The notes below the pieces were generated by a model. The model had not been told where the DNA came from. It did not search any database and saw only the letters and a program-made list of their open reading frames with translations. Positions 52,622 through 62,182 of a DNA stretch of 64,000 nt are shown piece after piece (the first letter of the stretch is position 1; the number at the start of each line of letters is the position of its first letter). Position numbers and translations under genes: made by a program. Where the stretch lies: positions 376,690 through 440,689 of the forward strand of contig WGNX01000003.1 of NCBI GenBank assembly GCA_016124335.1. The letters are read 5' to 3'. Origin of the DNA: Alphaproteobacteria bacterium. GTDB taxonomy: Bacteria > Pseudomonadota > Alphaproteobacteria > CACIAM-22H2.

Positions 52622-53842
52622 TCAACCGTGGAAGAGCTGTTCCACGGCCTTCATGACCTCATCGGGATTCGTTTCTCCCAGCAAGGCGCGCTGCAGGTTG
52701 GTCGGAAGGACGCGGCCGACGAAATCGGGCGTCTTCACGTTGTCCGGCAGCGTCTGGGCGATCGGAAGCGAGGCAAAGCTCGCCTCGACAAACCGCTTGG
52801 GGTGACCGGTCCAGTTCTTCAGGCCCGACGTCGTGATCGGCAACTGACCGCTCAGCTTGGCCTGTTCGACATTGCCGTCGCCCGACGACAGGAAGCTGAC
52901 CCACTTGAACGCCGCCTCCTTGACCTTGCTCGATGCGAAGATCGCGTTGGATTCGTCGCCGAAATAGGTCCAGCCGCCGCCGCCCGGGCCGCGCGGCAGC
53001 GGCACCGCCGAAGCCTTGTCGCCAAGCGCACCGACCATCTCCGCGGCCGAGCCGATGTGGTGGATCGTCATCGCCGTCCGGCCGGCCTTGAACGCGTCGA
53101 CGATCTGGCGAAATGCATCCGTCGGCGCCGAAGGCGGCACGACCTTGTGCTTCGTCGCGAACTCGACGAAGAACCTGTTCGCGGCGAGCGCCTTGTCGGT
53201 GAGCATGCCGCCCTTGTCGAACGACGCGCCGCCGCCGAGAACGAACGGTCCCCAGTTGTCGTGGCAACCGCCGCCGCCGCGCATGCCGTAGCCGTACATG
53301 CCGTCCTTGGTCAGCGTCTTCGCGCAGTTGAGGAATTCGTCGAATGTCTTGGGCGGCTGAAGACCGGCCTGCTGGAACAGGTCCTGCCGGTAATAGAGAT
53401 AGATCACGACGTAGTGCAACGGCATATAATACTGCTTGCCATCGGGCGCACGGTTGAGCTTCCAGACATCATCCGAGATGTCGCTGCGCTCGGCCCACTT
53501 CGTGAGGTAGCCATCGAGCGGCTCAAGCGCGCGCATCTGCCCGAAGCGCGAGAGATAGGCCAGACGCACCATTGCGCAATCCGGCTGGTTTCCGGCGACG
53601 ACGCTCGAGAACATCCGGTTTATGTAATCGGTACCGCCGCCCCAGGGGATTGCTTCGGCCTGGATCTTGATCCCCGGATTTGCCTGCTCGAACTTCGCGA
53701 TCAGCGCCGCCGGCGTGTTCTGCGGGTTGTCGTAATGGTACCACCAGCGAACCGTCGTGACGCCCTGTGCGATCGCGGGCGCCGAAACGGCACCTGCGAA
53801 GGCCGATGCGCCCGCCAGCTTTACGAATGTCCTGCGCTTCAT
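52622..53842 (-). CDS. Sugar ABC transporter substrate-binding protein, set 3
   Basis: A 406-residue family 1 binding protein. The N-terminus MKRRTFVKLAGASAFAGAVSAPAIA has a twin-arginine-like motif (KRRTFVK), so Tat export is likely. Mature part: VRWWYHYDNPQNTPAALIAKFEQANPGIKIQ and YMPLHYVVIYLYYRQDLFQQAGL. GGAGGAAAACAACC precedes ATG 53842. It overlaps the hydrolase stop (ATGA). Confidence 0.94.
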   Translation of the reverse strand: MKRRTFVKLAGASAFAGAVSAPAIAQGVTTVRWWYHYDNPQNTPAALIAKFEQANPGIKIQAEAIPWGGGTDYINRMFSSVVAGNQPDCAMVRLAYLSRFGQMRALEPLDGYLTKWAERSDISDDVWKLNRAPDGKQYYMPLHYVVIYLYYRQDLFQQAGLQPPKTFDEFLNCAKTLTKDGMYGYGMRGGGGCHDNWGPFVLGGGASFDKGGMLTDKALAANRFFVEFATKHKVVPPSAPTDAFRQIVDAFKAGRTAMTIHHIGSAAEMVGALGDKASAVPLPRGPGGGGWTYFGDESNAIFASSKVKEAAFKWVSFLSSGDGNVEQAKLSGQLPITTSGLKNWTGHPKRFVEASFASLPIAQTLPDNVKTPDFVGRVLPTNLQRALLGETNPDEVMKAVEQLFHG

Positions 53843-54795
53843 GGTTGTTTTCCTCCGACTTTTGTTGCTTTCAGGTTTTCTTGCAGAAACTGTCCGGCCG
53901 ACCGGATGAGGTTGCGCGCCGGCGCGAGGCGGCCGCTCATGCGCAGGCAACCGTGGACGACGCCCGGGATATGTTCGTAGCTGAAGGCCACGCCCGCTTC
54001 GGCAAGACGGACCGCAAGCCTTGAAGTGTCGTCGCGGAGCGGATCCAGCCCGGCGGCAGAAAGATGCAGCGGCGGCAGCCCTTCGAGACGCGCGCCGAGC
54101 GGCGCCGCCAAGGCCGGCGGCGCCTCCAGATTTCCGGCGAGGTAGTTCATCCAGTACCAGCGCATGTTCACGCTGGTCAGAAGGAACCCATCGCCGAAGG
54201 CAGCATGGCTCGGCGTGTCGAAGATCGGCGCATAGCAGCCATAAAAGAGAGCGGCCGCCGAAGGCAGGGTCCCGCCTTCGTCGCGCGCACGCAGCATCGC
54301 GGCAAGCGCCAGCGTCGCGCCGGCCGAGTCTCCGGCAAGCGCAAGGCGCGATGGATCGACGGCCGCCCCGAGGCCGCCGGCCTGCACGAACGCGATTGCC
54401 GCGCATGTGTCATCGAGAGGCGCTGGAAACGGATGCTCAGGCGAAAGGCGATAATCGAACCCGAAAACCGCGCATCCGGAAGCCGCCGCGAGATTTCGCA
54501 TCGTTCCGTCGTGCGTATCGATCGAACCGAACGTCCATCCGCCGCCATGGACGAAAACGATCACGGGTGCGTTCGCTTGAACAACGGGTCGATACAGCCG
54601 CGCGCGCATCGGATGCTCGCCGGGGATCTCCATCTCGACCGTCGCCATCGCCGGCGCACCTTTGCTCCAGGCGATCGTGGCCGCATCGTTTCTGACGCGC
54701 GCTTCGCCAATCGGCGGAATTTTGAAGTCAAATGCCGGCAGCGCCCGGATCTCCGAGAGGATCAACGCCATTCCCGGATCGATATAGGGCTTCAT
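53839..54795 (-). CDS. Alpha/beta hydrolase, hormone-sensitive-lipase family
   Basis: A 318-residue serine hydrolase. Oxyanion motif VFVHGGGWTFG, nucleophile GDSAGATLAL, acid in LDPLRDDTSRLA and catalytic His in GVVHGCLRMSGRL form a complete triad. It may be an esterase, deacylase or sugar lactonase feeding the sugar pathway of this operon. It overlaps both the GntR stop and the binding-protein start, so it is co-translated with transport genes. Confidence 0.9.
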   Translation of the reverse strand: MKPYIDPGMALILSEIRALPAFDFKIPPIGEARVRNDAATIAWSKGAPAMATVEMEIPGEHPMRARLYRPVVQANAPVIVFVHGGGWTFGSIDTHDGTMRNLAAASGCAVFGFDYRLSPEHPFPAPLDDTCAAIAFVQAGGLGAAVDPSRLALAGDSAGATLALAAMLRARDEGGTLPSAAALFYGCYAPIFDTPSHAAFGDGFLLTSVNMRWYWMNYLAGNLEAPPALAAPLGARLEGLPPLHLSAAGLDPLRDDTSRLAVRLAEAGVAFSYEHIPGVVHGCLRMSGRLAPARNLIRSAGQFLQENLKATKVGGKQP

Positions 54796-55454
54796 CGGAC
54801 GGCTTTCGGGACGCTGCCGATCCGGACGATCGTGTCGATATGTTTTCCCAGCGCCGCAGCAAGCCCCTCGCCATCGCCCGCGGCAAGACGTTCGAACAGG
54901 ACGTCATGGCGAGCAGCCGTCTTCTCGAGTGCACGCTTGTGGCTCGGCGCCCAGATTTTCCAGCGATGCGAATGCTTGATGCAGCGCGCCAATATCTGCT
55001 CGAGCGCGTCAAGACCGGAAGCACGGAAGATCGCGAGATGGAACTCGGTGTCCGCCTGCATCAGGGCATATTCGTCACCCTGCGCTGCCGCCTCATCCAT
55101 CCGTTCGCGAAGGGCGGCGATCTCGGCGAGCTGGGTCTTGTCGATCTTCCGCGCGGCCTTTGCCGCGCCGCGCGTTTCGATCATCCGGCGCAGGACGAGC
55201 ATCTCCTGCGCCTCTTCGGCATTCAGCCGCGTGACGACGGTCCCGCGCCGGGCGGTCCGCGTGACGAGCCCGTCTTCCTGCAGGCGGAGCAAGGCCTCGC
55301 GGATCGTGCCCTGGCTGCAGCCGATTTCGTGTGCAAGCCCCAGTTCCGTAAGCACGAATTCCGGCTTGAATTCGTTCATCATGATGCGTCGCTTGACGTG
55401 GTCGTAGACCACGTCGGCAGGTCGCAGCAGTTTCCTCACCTTTGACGGCATCAT
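54792..55454 (-). CDS. GntR-family (FCD-type) transcriptional regulator
   Basis: A 220-residue regulator. Winged helix: VYDHVKRRIMMNEFKPEFVLTELGLAHEIGCSQGTIREALLRLQEDGLV; the FCD effector domain has metal-ligand-like positions in QADTEFHLAIFRASG and HDVLFERLAAGD. Start is uncertain: the tandem ATGs at 55449-55454 have no ribosome site and might be a leaderless start; a GTG at 55478 would add eight residues and place the dyad inside the gene. First gene of the third sugar operon, so probably autoregulating it. Confidence 0.91.
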   Translation of the reverse strand: MMPSKVRKLLRPADVVYDHVKRRIMMNEFKPEFVLTELGLAHEIGCSQGTIREALLRLQEDGLVTRTARRGTVVTRLNAEEAQEMLVLRRMIETRGAAKAARKIDKTQLAEIAALRERMDEAAAQGDEYALMQADTEFHLAIFRASGLDALEQILARCIKHSHRWKIWAPSHKRALEKTAARHDVLFERLAAGDGEGLAAALGKHIDTIVRIGSVPKAVR

Positions 55455-55470
55455 TATAGATATCGATAAT
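55453..55470. promoter_or_regulatory. 18-bp imperfect palindrome at the GntR gene start
   Basis: ATTATAGATATCGATAAT, symmetric except for one base pair per arm. It lies at the GntR start and overlaps a possible -10 region 17 bases from TTGACT (55494-55489, minus strand). Position suggests autoregulation. Confidence 0.5.
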
Positions 55471-55578
55471 TTACACACTCACCCAAGTCAAGCGGGTACG
55501 CTTGCCGGCATGCTGGAGCCGTCCCGCGCTGCCGCGTTATTGTCGATCAAATCCACAAATCTCAGCCCGGAAGGAACC

Positions 55579-56466
55579 ATGCCCCTCACAGTGCGTCCGA
55601 TCAATCCACGGCGCGACGACTTCGTCGCCGAAGCGGCAGGAATCGACATCGCGGCAGGTGTCAGCAGGGAAACTGCCGTACAGATCGAAACGGCGATGGA
55701 CAGGTACGCCGTTCTGGTGATCCCGGGGCAGGACATCACGGACGATCAGCAATATGCCTTCTCGCAGCATTTCGGCCCGATGGAGACCGCAACCGGCGAT
55801 CTGCCGCGCCTCGAGGAGCGGCGTCTGTCGATGGACATCAACGACATCTCGAACCTCGACAGGGATGGCGCCGTGCTGGCGCGCGACGACCGGCGCAGGC
55901 TCTTCGGCCTCGGCAACATGCTCTGGCACACCGACAGTTCGTTCAAGCCGACGCCCGCCAAGTATTCGCTGCTGTCGGCCCGGGTGATCCCCGAAGAAGG
56001 CGGCAATACCGAGTTTGCCGACATGCGCGCAGCCTGGGACGAACTCGACCCAAAACTTCAGGCGGAATGCATGGGCCTCGTGGCCGAACACAGCCAGCTT
56101 TATTCACGCGGCTCGCTCGGCTTTGTCGATTTCACGGACGACGAACGTCTCAAATGGGCGCCCGTGCCGCAGCGGCTCGTGCGCCGGCATCCAGGCAGTG
56201 GCAGACTTTGCCTTTATCTTGCCTCGCACGCGGGCGCTATCCAGGGCTGGCCCGTGCCCGAGGCGCGGATGTTCCTCAAGGATCTCACCGAGCACGCGAC
56301 CCAGCGCGAATTCGTCTATTCGCACCGCTGGCGACCGTACGATCTTGTGATGTGGGACAATCGGGCGGTGATGCACCGCGCCCGTCGCTACGACCACACG
56401 AAGCACCGGGACATGCATCGCACGACCGTCGCCGACAGCGCGCCCACGCTCGCACAGCCGCTCTGA
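55579..56466 (+). CDS. TauD/TfdA-family 2-oxoglutarate-dependent dioxygenase
   Basis: A 295-residue Fe(II)/2-oxoglutarate oxygenase. The iron ligands are His and Asp in MLWHTDSSF and His in NRAVMHRARRYDH, with the 2-oxoglutarate Arg in HRTTVAD. Length is close to TfdA (2,4-D dioxygenase) and TauD. Substrate unknown; an aryloxyalkanoate, taurine-like sulfonate or other acid is possible. GGAAGGAACC precedes ATG 55579. Divergent from the GntR operon, so it may share its regulator. Confidence 0.9.
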   Translation: MPLTVRPINPRRDDFVAEAAGIDIAAGVSRETAVQIETAMDRYAVLVIPGQDITDDQQYAFSQHFGPMETATGDLPRLEERRLSMDINDISNLDRDGAVLARDDRRRLFGLGNMLWHTDSSFKPTPAKYSLLSARVIPEEGGNTEFADMRAAWDELDPKLQAECMGLVAEHSQLYSRGSLGFVDFTDDERLKWAPVPQRLVRRHPGSGRLCLYLASHAGAIQGWPVPEARMFLKDLTEHATQREFVYSHRWRPYDLVMWDNRAVMHRARRYDHTKHRDMHRTTVADSAPTLAQPL

Positions 56467-56489
56467 CCGCCGAACGACCCGACCCGCGC

Positions 56490-57896
56490 TCAGGGAATCT
56501 CGTAGACCGCCAGCTCTTCGGACAGGCCGGCGACCGCACGGCGCTGCGAGGACGGCTTGAGCCCCGCAGCCTCGAGCAGCGAAGATGTGCCCGCATTCTG
56601 GATCACGGCTCCGGTTGCGAAGATCGATCTCGCAACGGCAAGCCCCTGTACGCGGGCAGCGATGTTCACGGTCTGCCCGAAATAGTCCTGCCGGTCGTTG
56701 AGCATCACCGCAAGGCACGGGCCGGCATGAATGCCGATCTTGATCAGCAGATCGTCGCGCTCGCGCTTTTCGTTGAGTTCGAGCATTGCCTCGCGCATGC
56801 GAAGCGCCGCCGCCACGGCCTGAGCCGGCGTCGGGAAGGTCGCCATCACGGCATCGCCGATCGTCTTCACGACGGCCCCGGCCTCGGCGGCGACGATCTC
56901 GTTGAGAACCTGAAAATGGGCGCGGACAAGATCGTAGGCCGCAAGATCCCCGACCCGCTCGTAGAGCGACGTCGAGCCCTTGAGATCGGTGAACAGGAAC
57001 GTGAGGCTCGTGATCTTGAGGCGCTGGTCCGTTTCGAGCGTATCCGTGCCATAGACTTCGCGGAACGTCTGGTTGCTGAGCAGGCGCTTGGCCGTCAAGA
57101 ACGGACGGCGCCGGCCGAGGAGTTCGTGCAAGGCATCGCCTGCGATCCACAGGCCCGGCAGCACGCGCTCGTCGGTGCGGTTTTCCAGCGAGAGCCGCAA
57201 GGGGCCGGGTCGCATCTCGACGGTTCCGGTCGGCGTGCGCACCTTGTTGAAAACCACGGACAGTTCCTGACGCTCCCGGGTCGGCGGGCCTTTGACGTCG
57301 AGAAACAGGGCGGCATGGGTGACCGCGTCGAAAACGATCACGAATTCGGCGGGCAATTGCAGCGAGAGGATCGCCTTTTCGCCGGGCGGGAGTTCGATGG
57401 AGTCGAGCATGATCTCGCCGATCAGCTTTTCGGCATTGTCCGGCAGATCGATCCCCGACCCCCAGAACACCTGTCGGGCATATTCGAATGCCGGCAGCGT
57501 GTTCGGACTATGGGCGGCGATGCGCCGGACCCGGGGGCTCACCGTGAACGTCACGTCGACCATCTCGTCGAGTGTCGGCTCGTAGCCGGCAGCACACAGC
57601 GCGCAGTCGTAATTCTCGGCATGCACCGATTTGAGCGACGCGTTCGCGGCGAGCACCCCGCCGCAGCCTGGACACAGCACGTTCCACGACAGATCGAATA
57701 GCCCGAGCCGTGCCGCCTGCAGGAAGGCGGCGATGACGCGTTCCTCGTCCAGCCCGCGCTTCGCGGCGAACGACAAGACGTTGATGCGGCTTAGCTCGTG
57801 ATCCGGCGCAAGCCGGATCAGGTCTTCGATGGCGCAATGAACATCCGGTTCGACGGAACGCCGTAACGCATCGAGCAGGGACTCGGTTTCGTTCAT
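56490..57896 (-). CDS. Class III adenylate/guanylate cyclase with DUF5939-like N-terminus
   Basis: A 468-residue soluble protein. The N-terminal ~270 residues include two CxxC pairs (CPGCGG and CALCAA, ~75-105), likely a zinc ribbon, in a region resembling DUF5939 found before cyclase domains. The cyclase domain (~290-440) has the metal Asp in [31 protein letters not shown] (purine-specifying Lys, second Asp) and [14 protein letters not shown], so it is probably active. The product, cAMP or cGMP, is not certain. Convergent with the TauD gene. Confidence 0.88.
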   Translation of the reverse strand: MNETESLLDALRRSVEPDVHCAIEDLIRLAPDHELSRINVLSFAAKRGLDEERVIAAFLQAARLGLFDLSWNVLCPGCGGVLAANASLKSVHAENYDCALCAAGYEPTLDEMVDVTFTVSPRVRRIAAHSPNTLPAFEYARQVFWGSGIDLPDNAEKLIGEIMLDSIELPPGEKAILSLQLPAEFVIVFDAVTHAALFLDVKGPPTRERQELSVVFNKVRTPTGTVEMRPGPLRLSLENRTDERVLPGLWIAGDALHELLGRRRPFLTAKRLLSNQTFREVYGTDTLETDQRLKITSLTFLFTDLKGSTSLYERVGDLAAYDLVRAHFQVLNEIVAAEAGAVVKTIGDAVMATFPTPAQAVAAALRMREAMLELNEKRERDDLLIKIGIHAGPCLAVMLNDRQDYFGQTVNIAARVQGLAVARSIFATGAVIQNAGTSSLLEAAGLKPSSQRRAVAGLSEELAVYEIP

Positions 57897-58289
57897 GAGG
57901 AGCCTCCCACGAACCCAATATATCCGAGATTTGCGGCCAAGGGCGCACCGACGACGAATTGGCTGTCAACATTCGGGATTTATCGACGGACGCAACGCGA
58001 TGAATGCGCGCTGGCCGCATCCCGGCCGACCGAGTGCTTCGCCATCCGAACGGAAAACCGACAGGGGGGCGGCATCGCCGATGTCCAAATTGCGGGGTCA
58101 CGACGGCGTCATCTGTCGACACGTCCCAGACGACTGCTTTCGATTTTCGATATCGGGGCAAAAATCTTACAAATGCAGCACTTTAGTTATTCAATTTTAA
58201 ATTTGTGCCTTTCAGAATTCGGATCGCATGCATGCAAAGCATCCGCATTGATCCGGCGCGGGCAGAGCGTCGCTAAAGGAGGTCCCATC
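57897..58289. other. Intergenic region, no gene seen
   Basis: 393 bases between the divergent cyclase and CZB chemoreceptor genes. Left part is ordinary GC-rich sequence; 58140-58215 is distinctly A+T-rich and probably holds the receptor promoter. Short open frames here lack ribosome sites and were not called. Confidence 0.5.
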
Positions 58290-59666
58290 GTGCTCGGATT
58301 CAAACGCAAGAACACTCGAATTGAAATTGCGCACGATTCAAAAGCCGATGCTCCGCGACCCGAGATCGACGAAGCAGCACTGGTAGCCGCAATCGACGCG
58401 ATTGCAGCCGGCGGGTACTCGGCAGTTCCCGCAGGCAACGGCGCGGTCGTTCAGGCGCTTGCACGGCTGGCCGTGAGCCTGCGCCAGCGTGCCTCGCGCG
58501 ATCTCGATCGGCTGGTCGGCGCAAACGTGCAGATCGGGGAAACGTCGATCTCGGTCGCCCGCATGCTCGACGGCGTACGCGCCATCGACTCTCGCACCCA
58601 AGGCATGGCCAACATGGCCACCTCCGTTTCCCATGCCGCCACCTCGATCGAGGCCGTTTCGCTCGCGATGCGCGAATCGAACGCGCAGGTCGCCCAAGGG
58701 CGCAGCGATACCGAAAACGCGCATCGGGCGATGGGCGTCGTCGCGAAAGCGGTCGATGCGGCCGCGCGCAAGATAGTGACGCTGGCCGAAGCGTCGGAAA
58801 AGATCGGCGAGATCGTGAAGGCGATCGAAGCAATCGCTTCCCAGACGAATCTTCTGGCGCTCAACGCCACGATCGAGGCGGCGCGCGCGGGCGAGGCGGG
58901 CAAGGGATTCGCGGTCGTGGCCGGCGAAGTCAAAAGCCTGTCCCACCAGACCGCCCAAGCCACCGAAGACATCCGCCAGCGCATCGAGACATTCCGCAGC
59001 GAAATATCGGGGATCGTCGAAGCCATGCGCCAAGGAACGCAAGCGGCCGACGACGGCCAACAAATGATGGACAAGTTGGGCGCCAAGATGGACGCGATCG
59101 GCCGCCACGTCGAAGACGTGAACTCCCGGATGTCCGAGATCGCGCACGTCATCGACGGACAGAACGCCACGACCAAGGAGATTTCCGAAGGTGCGAACGC
59201 GATCGCAGGCCTGACGAAGGACAATATCGGGCTGGTGGCCAATCTTTCGAAATCGATCGACGCCTCGCAGGCCCTGACACTTGAAGTTCAGGCAAGCCTG
59301 GCAGAACTCGACTTTCCTGCGAAGATTGTCCGCCTTGCGAAATCCGATCACGTGCTCTGGAAGAAAAAGCTCGCGGACATGGCCATCGGAAGGGTCACGC
59401 TTCGCCCTGACGAATTGGCCGACCACCGCTCCTGCCGGCTCGGAAAATGGTATTATGGCGATGGAAAGGCGGCCTGCGGGCATCTCGACGCGTTCCGCAA
59501 CCTCGAAGCCCCGCACGAGAGCGTCCATCGCCACGGAATTCAAGCCGCGCGCTTTTTCGCGGAAGGCAAGACGAGCGAGGCCCTGGAAGCGATCGCGCAG
59601 GTCGAACAAGCATCCATCGAGGTCATGGCGCGCCTCGAGGACATCCGCAAGGCCCAACCGACGTAA
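58290..59666 (+). CDS. Soluble methyl-accepting chemotaxis protein with CZB domain
   Basis: A 458-residue cytoplasmic receptor without membrane segments. I start at GTG 58290 because a near-ideal AAAGGAGGT lies seven bases upstream. The signalling tip is [32 protein letters not shown] (~185-215), and the C-terminal CZB (chemoreceptor zinc-binding) domain has [26 protein letters not shown] (His-x2-Cys-x2-G-x-W) and [13 protein letters not shown] domains sense zinc or hypochlorite through the Cys ligand in known cases. May signal via the CheA array. Confidence 0.92.
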   Translation: MLGFKRKNTRIEIAHDSKADAPRPEIDEAALVAAIDAIAAGGYSAVPAGNGAVVQALARLAVSLRQRASRDLDRLVGANVQIGETSISVARMLDGVRAIDSRTQGMANMATSVSHAATSIEAVSLAMRESNAQVAQGRSDTENAHRAMGVVAKAVDAAARKIVTLAEASEKIGEIVKAIEAIASQTNLLALNATIEAARAGEAGKGFAVVAGEVKSLSHQTAQATEDIRQRIETFRSEISGIVEAMRQGTQAADDGQQMMDKLGAKMDAIGRHVEDVNSRMSEIAHVIDGQNATTKEISEGANAIAGLTKDNIGLVANLSKSIDASQALTLEVQASLAELDFPAKIVRLAKSDHVLWKKKLADMAIGRVTLRPDELADHRSCRLGKWYYGDGKAACGHLDAFRNLEAPHESVHRHGIQAARFFAEGKTSEALEAIAQVEQASIEVMARLEDIRKAQPT

Positions 59667-59692
59667 CGACACCCGACCAATTGCGGAAGCGC

Positions 59693-59768
59693 TGGCGTCC
59701 CCACGGGGATTCGAACCCCGGTCTGCACCGTGAGAGGGTGCCGTCCTGGGCCTCTAGACGATGGGGAC
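59693..59768 (-). tRNA. tRNA-Glu (anticodon CTC)
   Basis: Read on the minus strand, the 76-base sequence folds into a complete cloverleaf: acceptor GTCCCCA with TGGGGAC, D arm GTCTAGAGGCCCAGGAC, anticodon loop CTCTCAC, T arm CGGGGTTCGAATCCCCG, encoded G-CCA end. It aligns base for base with E. coli tRNA-Glu layout; anticodon CTC decodes GAG. Confidence 0.97.
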
Positions 59769-59810
59769 CCGTGCGACGAGCGGTGGGTTTAGCCCATCGC
59801 CCGGGGCGAA

Positions 59811-60845
59811 TCAAGCCAGCCCGGAACGCGCCACCCGGATGAATCCTTCGACGTCTTCCATGCGGCTCGACCATGCCGAAACGAGGCGTAAACGCTGCGT
59901 TCCGGGCCCCAGCCAGCGGTACGAGCGGTAGCCCGCCTTCTCGGTCGCGGCGATCGCCGGTTCGGGGAGATCGACGAAAACCTCGTTCGCTTCGACCGGG
60001 TGCACGACCGAAGCGCCGGGCAGCGCCGACAGGCCTTCGGCGAGGCGCCGGGCCGCCGCATTTGCGTTGCGCGCGAGATCGAGCCAGAGGCCGTCCTCGA
60101 GATAGGCATCCATCTGTGCGGCCAGAAAACGCATCTTCGAGAAGAGATGGCCCGCGCGCTTGCGCCGGAATGCGAGTGTCTCGGCCAGCATCCTGTCGAA
60201 GACGACGATGGCTTCGGCGGCCATGCAGCCGTTCTTCGTGCCGCCGAACGAGAGGATGTCGACACCCGCCTTCCAGCTCGCTTCGGCCGGCGTGCACCCG
60301 AGCCCGACCAGCGCATTGGCGAAGCGCGCCCCGTCGACATGGACCTTCAGCCCGTGCCGACGGGCGACCGCCGCGAGCGCCGCCGTTTCGGCCGGCGCAT
60401 AGACCGTTCCCGCTTCGGTCGCGTTGGTGAGCGACAGGACCGCCGGCTGCACGTGGTGGACGACGCCCTTCCCGGCCTCGTCCAGCGCGGCATCGAGATC
60501 CTTCGCCGCGATCTTGCCGTGCGGGCCTTCCACGCCGACGAGCTTCGCGCCGCCCGTATAGAACTCCGGCGCGCCGCATTCGTCGTCGTCGACATGCGCT
60601 TCGGGATGGCAATAGACGGCGCCCCACGGCGGGCAGCATGCGGCGATCGCCAGCGCGTTCGCGGCCGTACCCGTCGAAACGAGGAAGACGGCACAGTCGC
60701 GCTCGAAAATTCCGGCGATTTTCTTCTCGACGGCCTGCGCAAGCGGATCGTTGCCATAGGGCATCGCGGCACCGTCGTTGGCGCGCGCCAGGGCCTCGAG
60801 AACGCGCGGATGCATGGGTGCGGTGTTGTCGGACGCGAAGTTCAT
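59811..60845 (-). CDS. ltaE: Low-specificity L-threonine aldolase
   Basis: A 344-residue PLP-dependent fold-type I enzyme that splits threonine/allo-threonine to glycine and acetaldehyde. Start MNFASDNTAPMHPRVLEAL is typical; PYGNDPLA, STGTAANALA, VHVDGARFANAL and the PLP lysine in LSFGGTKNG are all in place. GGGGGAAAA precedes ATG 60845. It overlaps the stop of the small membrane protein gene (ATGA), so the two are co-transcribed away from rluD. Confidence 0.94.
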   Translation of the reverse strand: MNFASDNTAPMHPRVLEALARANDGAAMPYGNDPLAQAVEKKIAGIFERDCAVFLVSTGTAANALAIAACCPPWGAVYCHPEAHVDDDECGAPEFYTGGAKLVGVEGPHGKIAAKDLDAALDEAGKGVVHHVQPAVLSLTNATEAGTVYAPAETAALAAVARRHGLKVHVDGARFANALVGLGCTPAEASWKAGVDILSFGGTKNGCMAAEAIVVFDRMLAETLAFRRKRAGHLFSKMRFLAAQMDAYLEDGLWLDLARNANAAARRLAEGLSALPGASVVHPVEANEVFVDLPEPAIAATEKAGYRSYRWLGPGTQRLRLVSAWSSRMEDVEGFIRVARSGLA

Positions 60846-61162
60846 TTTTCCCCCGGAACGATGCGGCCCAACGGCGTACCGGTGCCGGGGTCGACGACGA
60901 TGATGCGCTCCGCCCCGTCGGGCAGGCGTACCTGGATGGCGAGCGTGGCGCCACTCGCCGCGATCGCGACGATCCGGCTGCCGGCGGGAAGGCCGAGATC
61001 GAGTTCGCCCCAGCCCTGCACGGCGGACGGTGCCGCAGCGCTTGCCGGCGCGGGCGGCGCGGACCTGCCGCCGGCCTTGGACGCCACAAGCCAGACAAGA
61101 ACGCCGAACGCGGCCGCGCACAGCACGCCCAACCCGATGACGACGGTCTTCAGTGCACGCAT
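60842..61162 (-). CDS. Small single-pass membrane protein, function unknown
   Basis: A 106-residue protein: one TM helix (VVIGLGVLCAAAFGVLVWLVAS, ~7-28), an Ala/Pro-rich linker, then a small beta-rich domain (ELDLGLPAGSRIVAIAASGATLAIQVRLPD, IIVVDPGTGTPLGRIVPG). It resembles the short alphaproteobacterial proteins commonly encoded divergent to rluD (perhaps DUF6476), but I am not sure of the family. Upstream of and overlapping ltaE. Confidence 0.7.
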   Translation of the reverse strand: MRALKTVVIGLGVLCAAAFGVLVWLVASKAGGRSAPPAPASAAAPSAVQGWGELDLGLPAGSRIVAIAASGATLAIQVRLPDGAERIIVVDPGTGTPLGRIVPGEK

Positions 61163-61201
61163 CGGTGGATTCGGCAGCGCGGGTCGGGTACCAAGATCGG
61201 C

Positions 61202-62182
61202 ATGGAATCGGGCTCCGAAAGGTTCGAGACGCTTGTCCCGCCGGCGCTTGCCGGCGAACGGCTCGACCGCGCGCTTGCCGCACTTCACCCGGCGGGATTG
61301 TCCCGCTCGCGCCTCAAGGCGCTGATCGAGGAAGGCCGCGTTTGCGTGGCGGGCGCGACGATAACGGAGCCCTCGCGCAAGGTCAAAGAAGGCGAAACGC
61401 TCGACGTCGACCTCCCTGCGGCACGCGAAGCCACCCAGGCGGCGGAGGACATCGCGCTCCAGGTCGTCTTCGAGGATGACAGCCTGATCGTGATCGACAA
61501 GCCGGCAGGCCTTGTCGTCCATCCGGCACCCGGCAACGCCGGCGGCACGCTGGTGAACGCGCTGCTCGCGCACTGCCGCGGCTCGCTGTCTGGCATTGGC
61601 GGCGTCGAGCGGCCGGGAATCGTCCATCGCCTCGACAAGGACACAAGCGGCCTGATGGTCGCGGCGAAAACGGATCGCGCGCACCGCCATCTTTCGGCCC
61701 AGTTCGCACGGCACGACGTGGAACGCCTCTACGCCGCCATCGTGCGCGGACGGCCGCGCCCGACGGAGGGGGATATCGAAGGCAATATCGGCCGCGATCC
61801 GAACAACCGCAAGCGCATGGCGCTGGTGAAGACCGGCGGCAAGAGTGCGCGCACGCACTACCGTACGGTCGAGCCGTTCGGCCAGCGCGCCGCACTTGTC
61901 GAATGCCGGCTTGCCACCGGCCGCACGCACCAGATCCGCGTCCATATGGCTTCGATCGGCTGCCCGCTCGTGGGCGATGCCGTCTATGCGCGCAAGGCAC
62001 GCACCAAGGGCGATGCGCTCGACGCCACGATGGCCGCCTTCCCGCGCCAGGCGCTTGACGCCTTCGTTCTGGGGTTCCTGCATCCGGAGACGGGCGAGCG
62101 CCTGCGCTTCGCGCGCGCCTATGCGCCCGATATCGAGCGGCTGCGAAGCGAGCTTGCGGCGGCGGCAAAGGTGGCGGCATGA
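61202..62182 (+). CDS. rluD: 23S rRNA pseudouridine synthase, RluD type
   Basis: A 326-residue RluA/RluD-family enzyme. N-terminal S4 RNA-binding domain (ERLDRALAALHPAGLSRSRLKALIEEG), catalytic Asp in GIVHRLDKDTSGLM, plus ETHKPAGL-like IDKPAGLVVHPAPGN and LATGRTHQIRVHMASIGCPLVGD. It would modify helix 69 uridines of 23S rRNA. The stop overlaps the rpoH start (ATGA), a pairing widely seen in alphaproteobacteria. Confidence 0.95.
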   Translation: MESGSERFETLVPPALAGERLDRALAALHPAGLSRSRLKALIEEGRVCVAGATITEPSRKVKEGETLDVDLPAAREATQAAEDIALQVVFEDDSLIVIDKPAGLVVHPAPGNAGGTLVNALLAHCRGSLSGIGGVERPGIVHRLDKDTSGLMVAAKTDRAHRHLSAQFARHDVERLYAAIVRGRPRPTEGDIEGNIGRDPNNRKRMALVKTGGKSARTHYRTVEPFGQRAALVECRLATGRTHQIRVHMASIGCPLVGDAVYARKARTKGDALDATMAAFPRQALDAFVLGFLHPETGERLRFARAYAPDIERLRSELAAAAKVAA

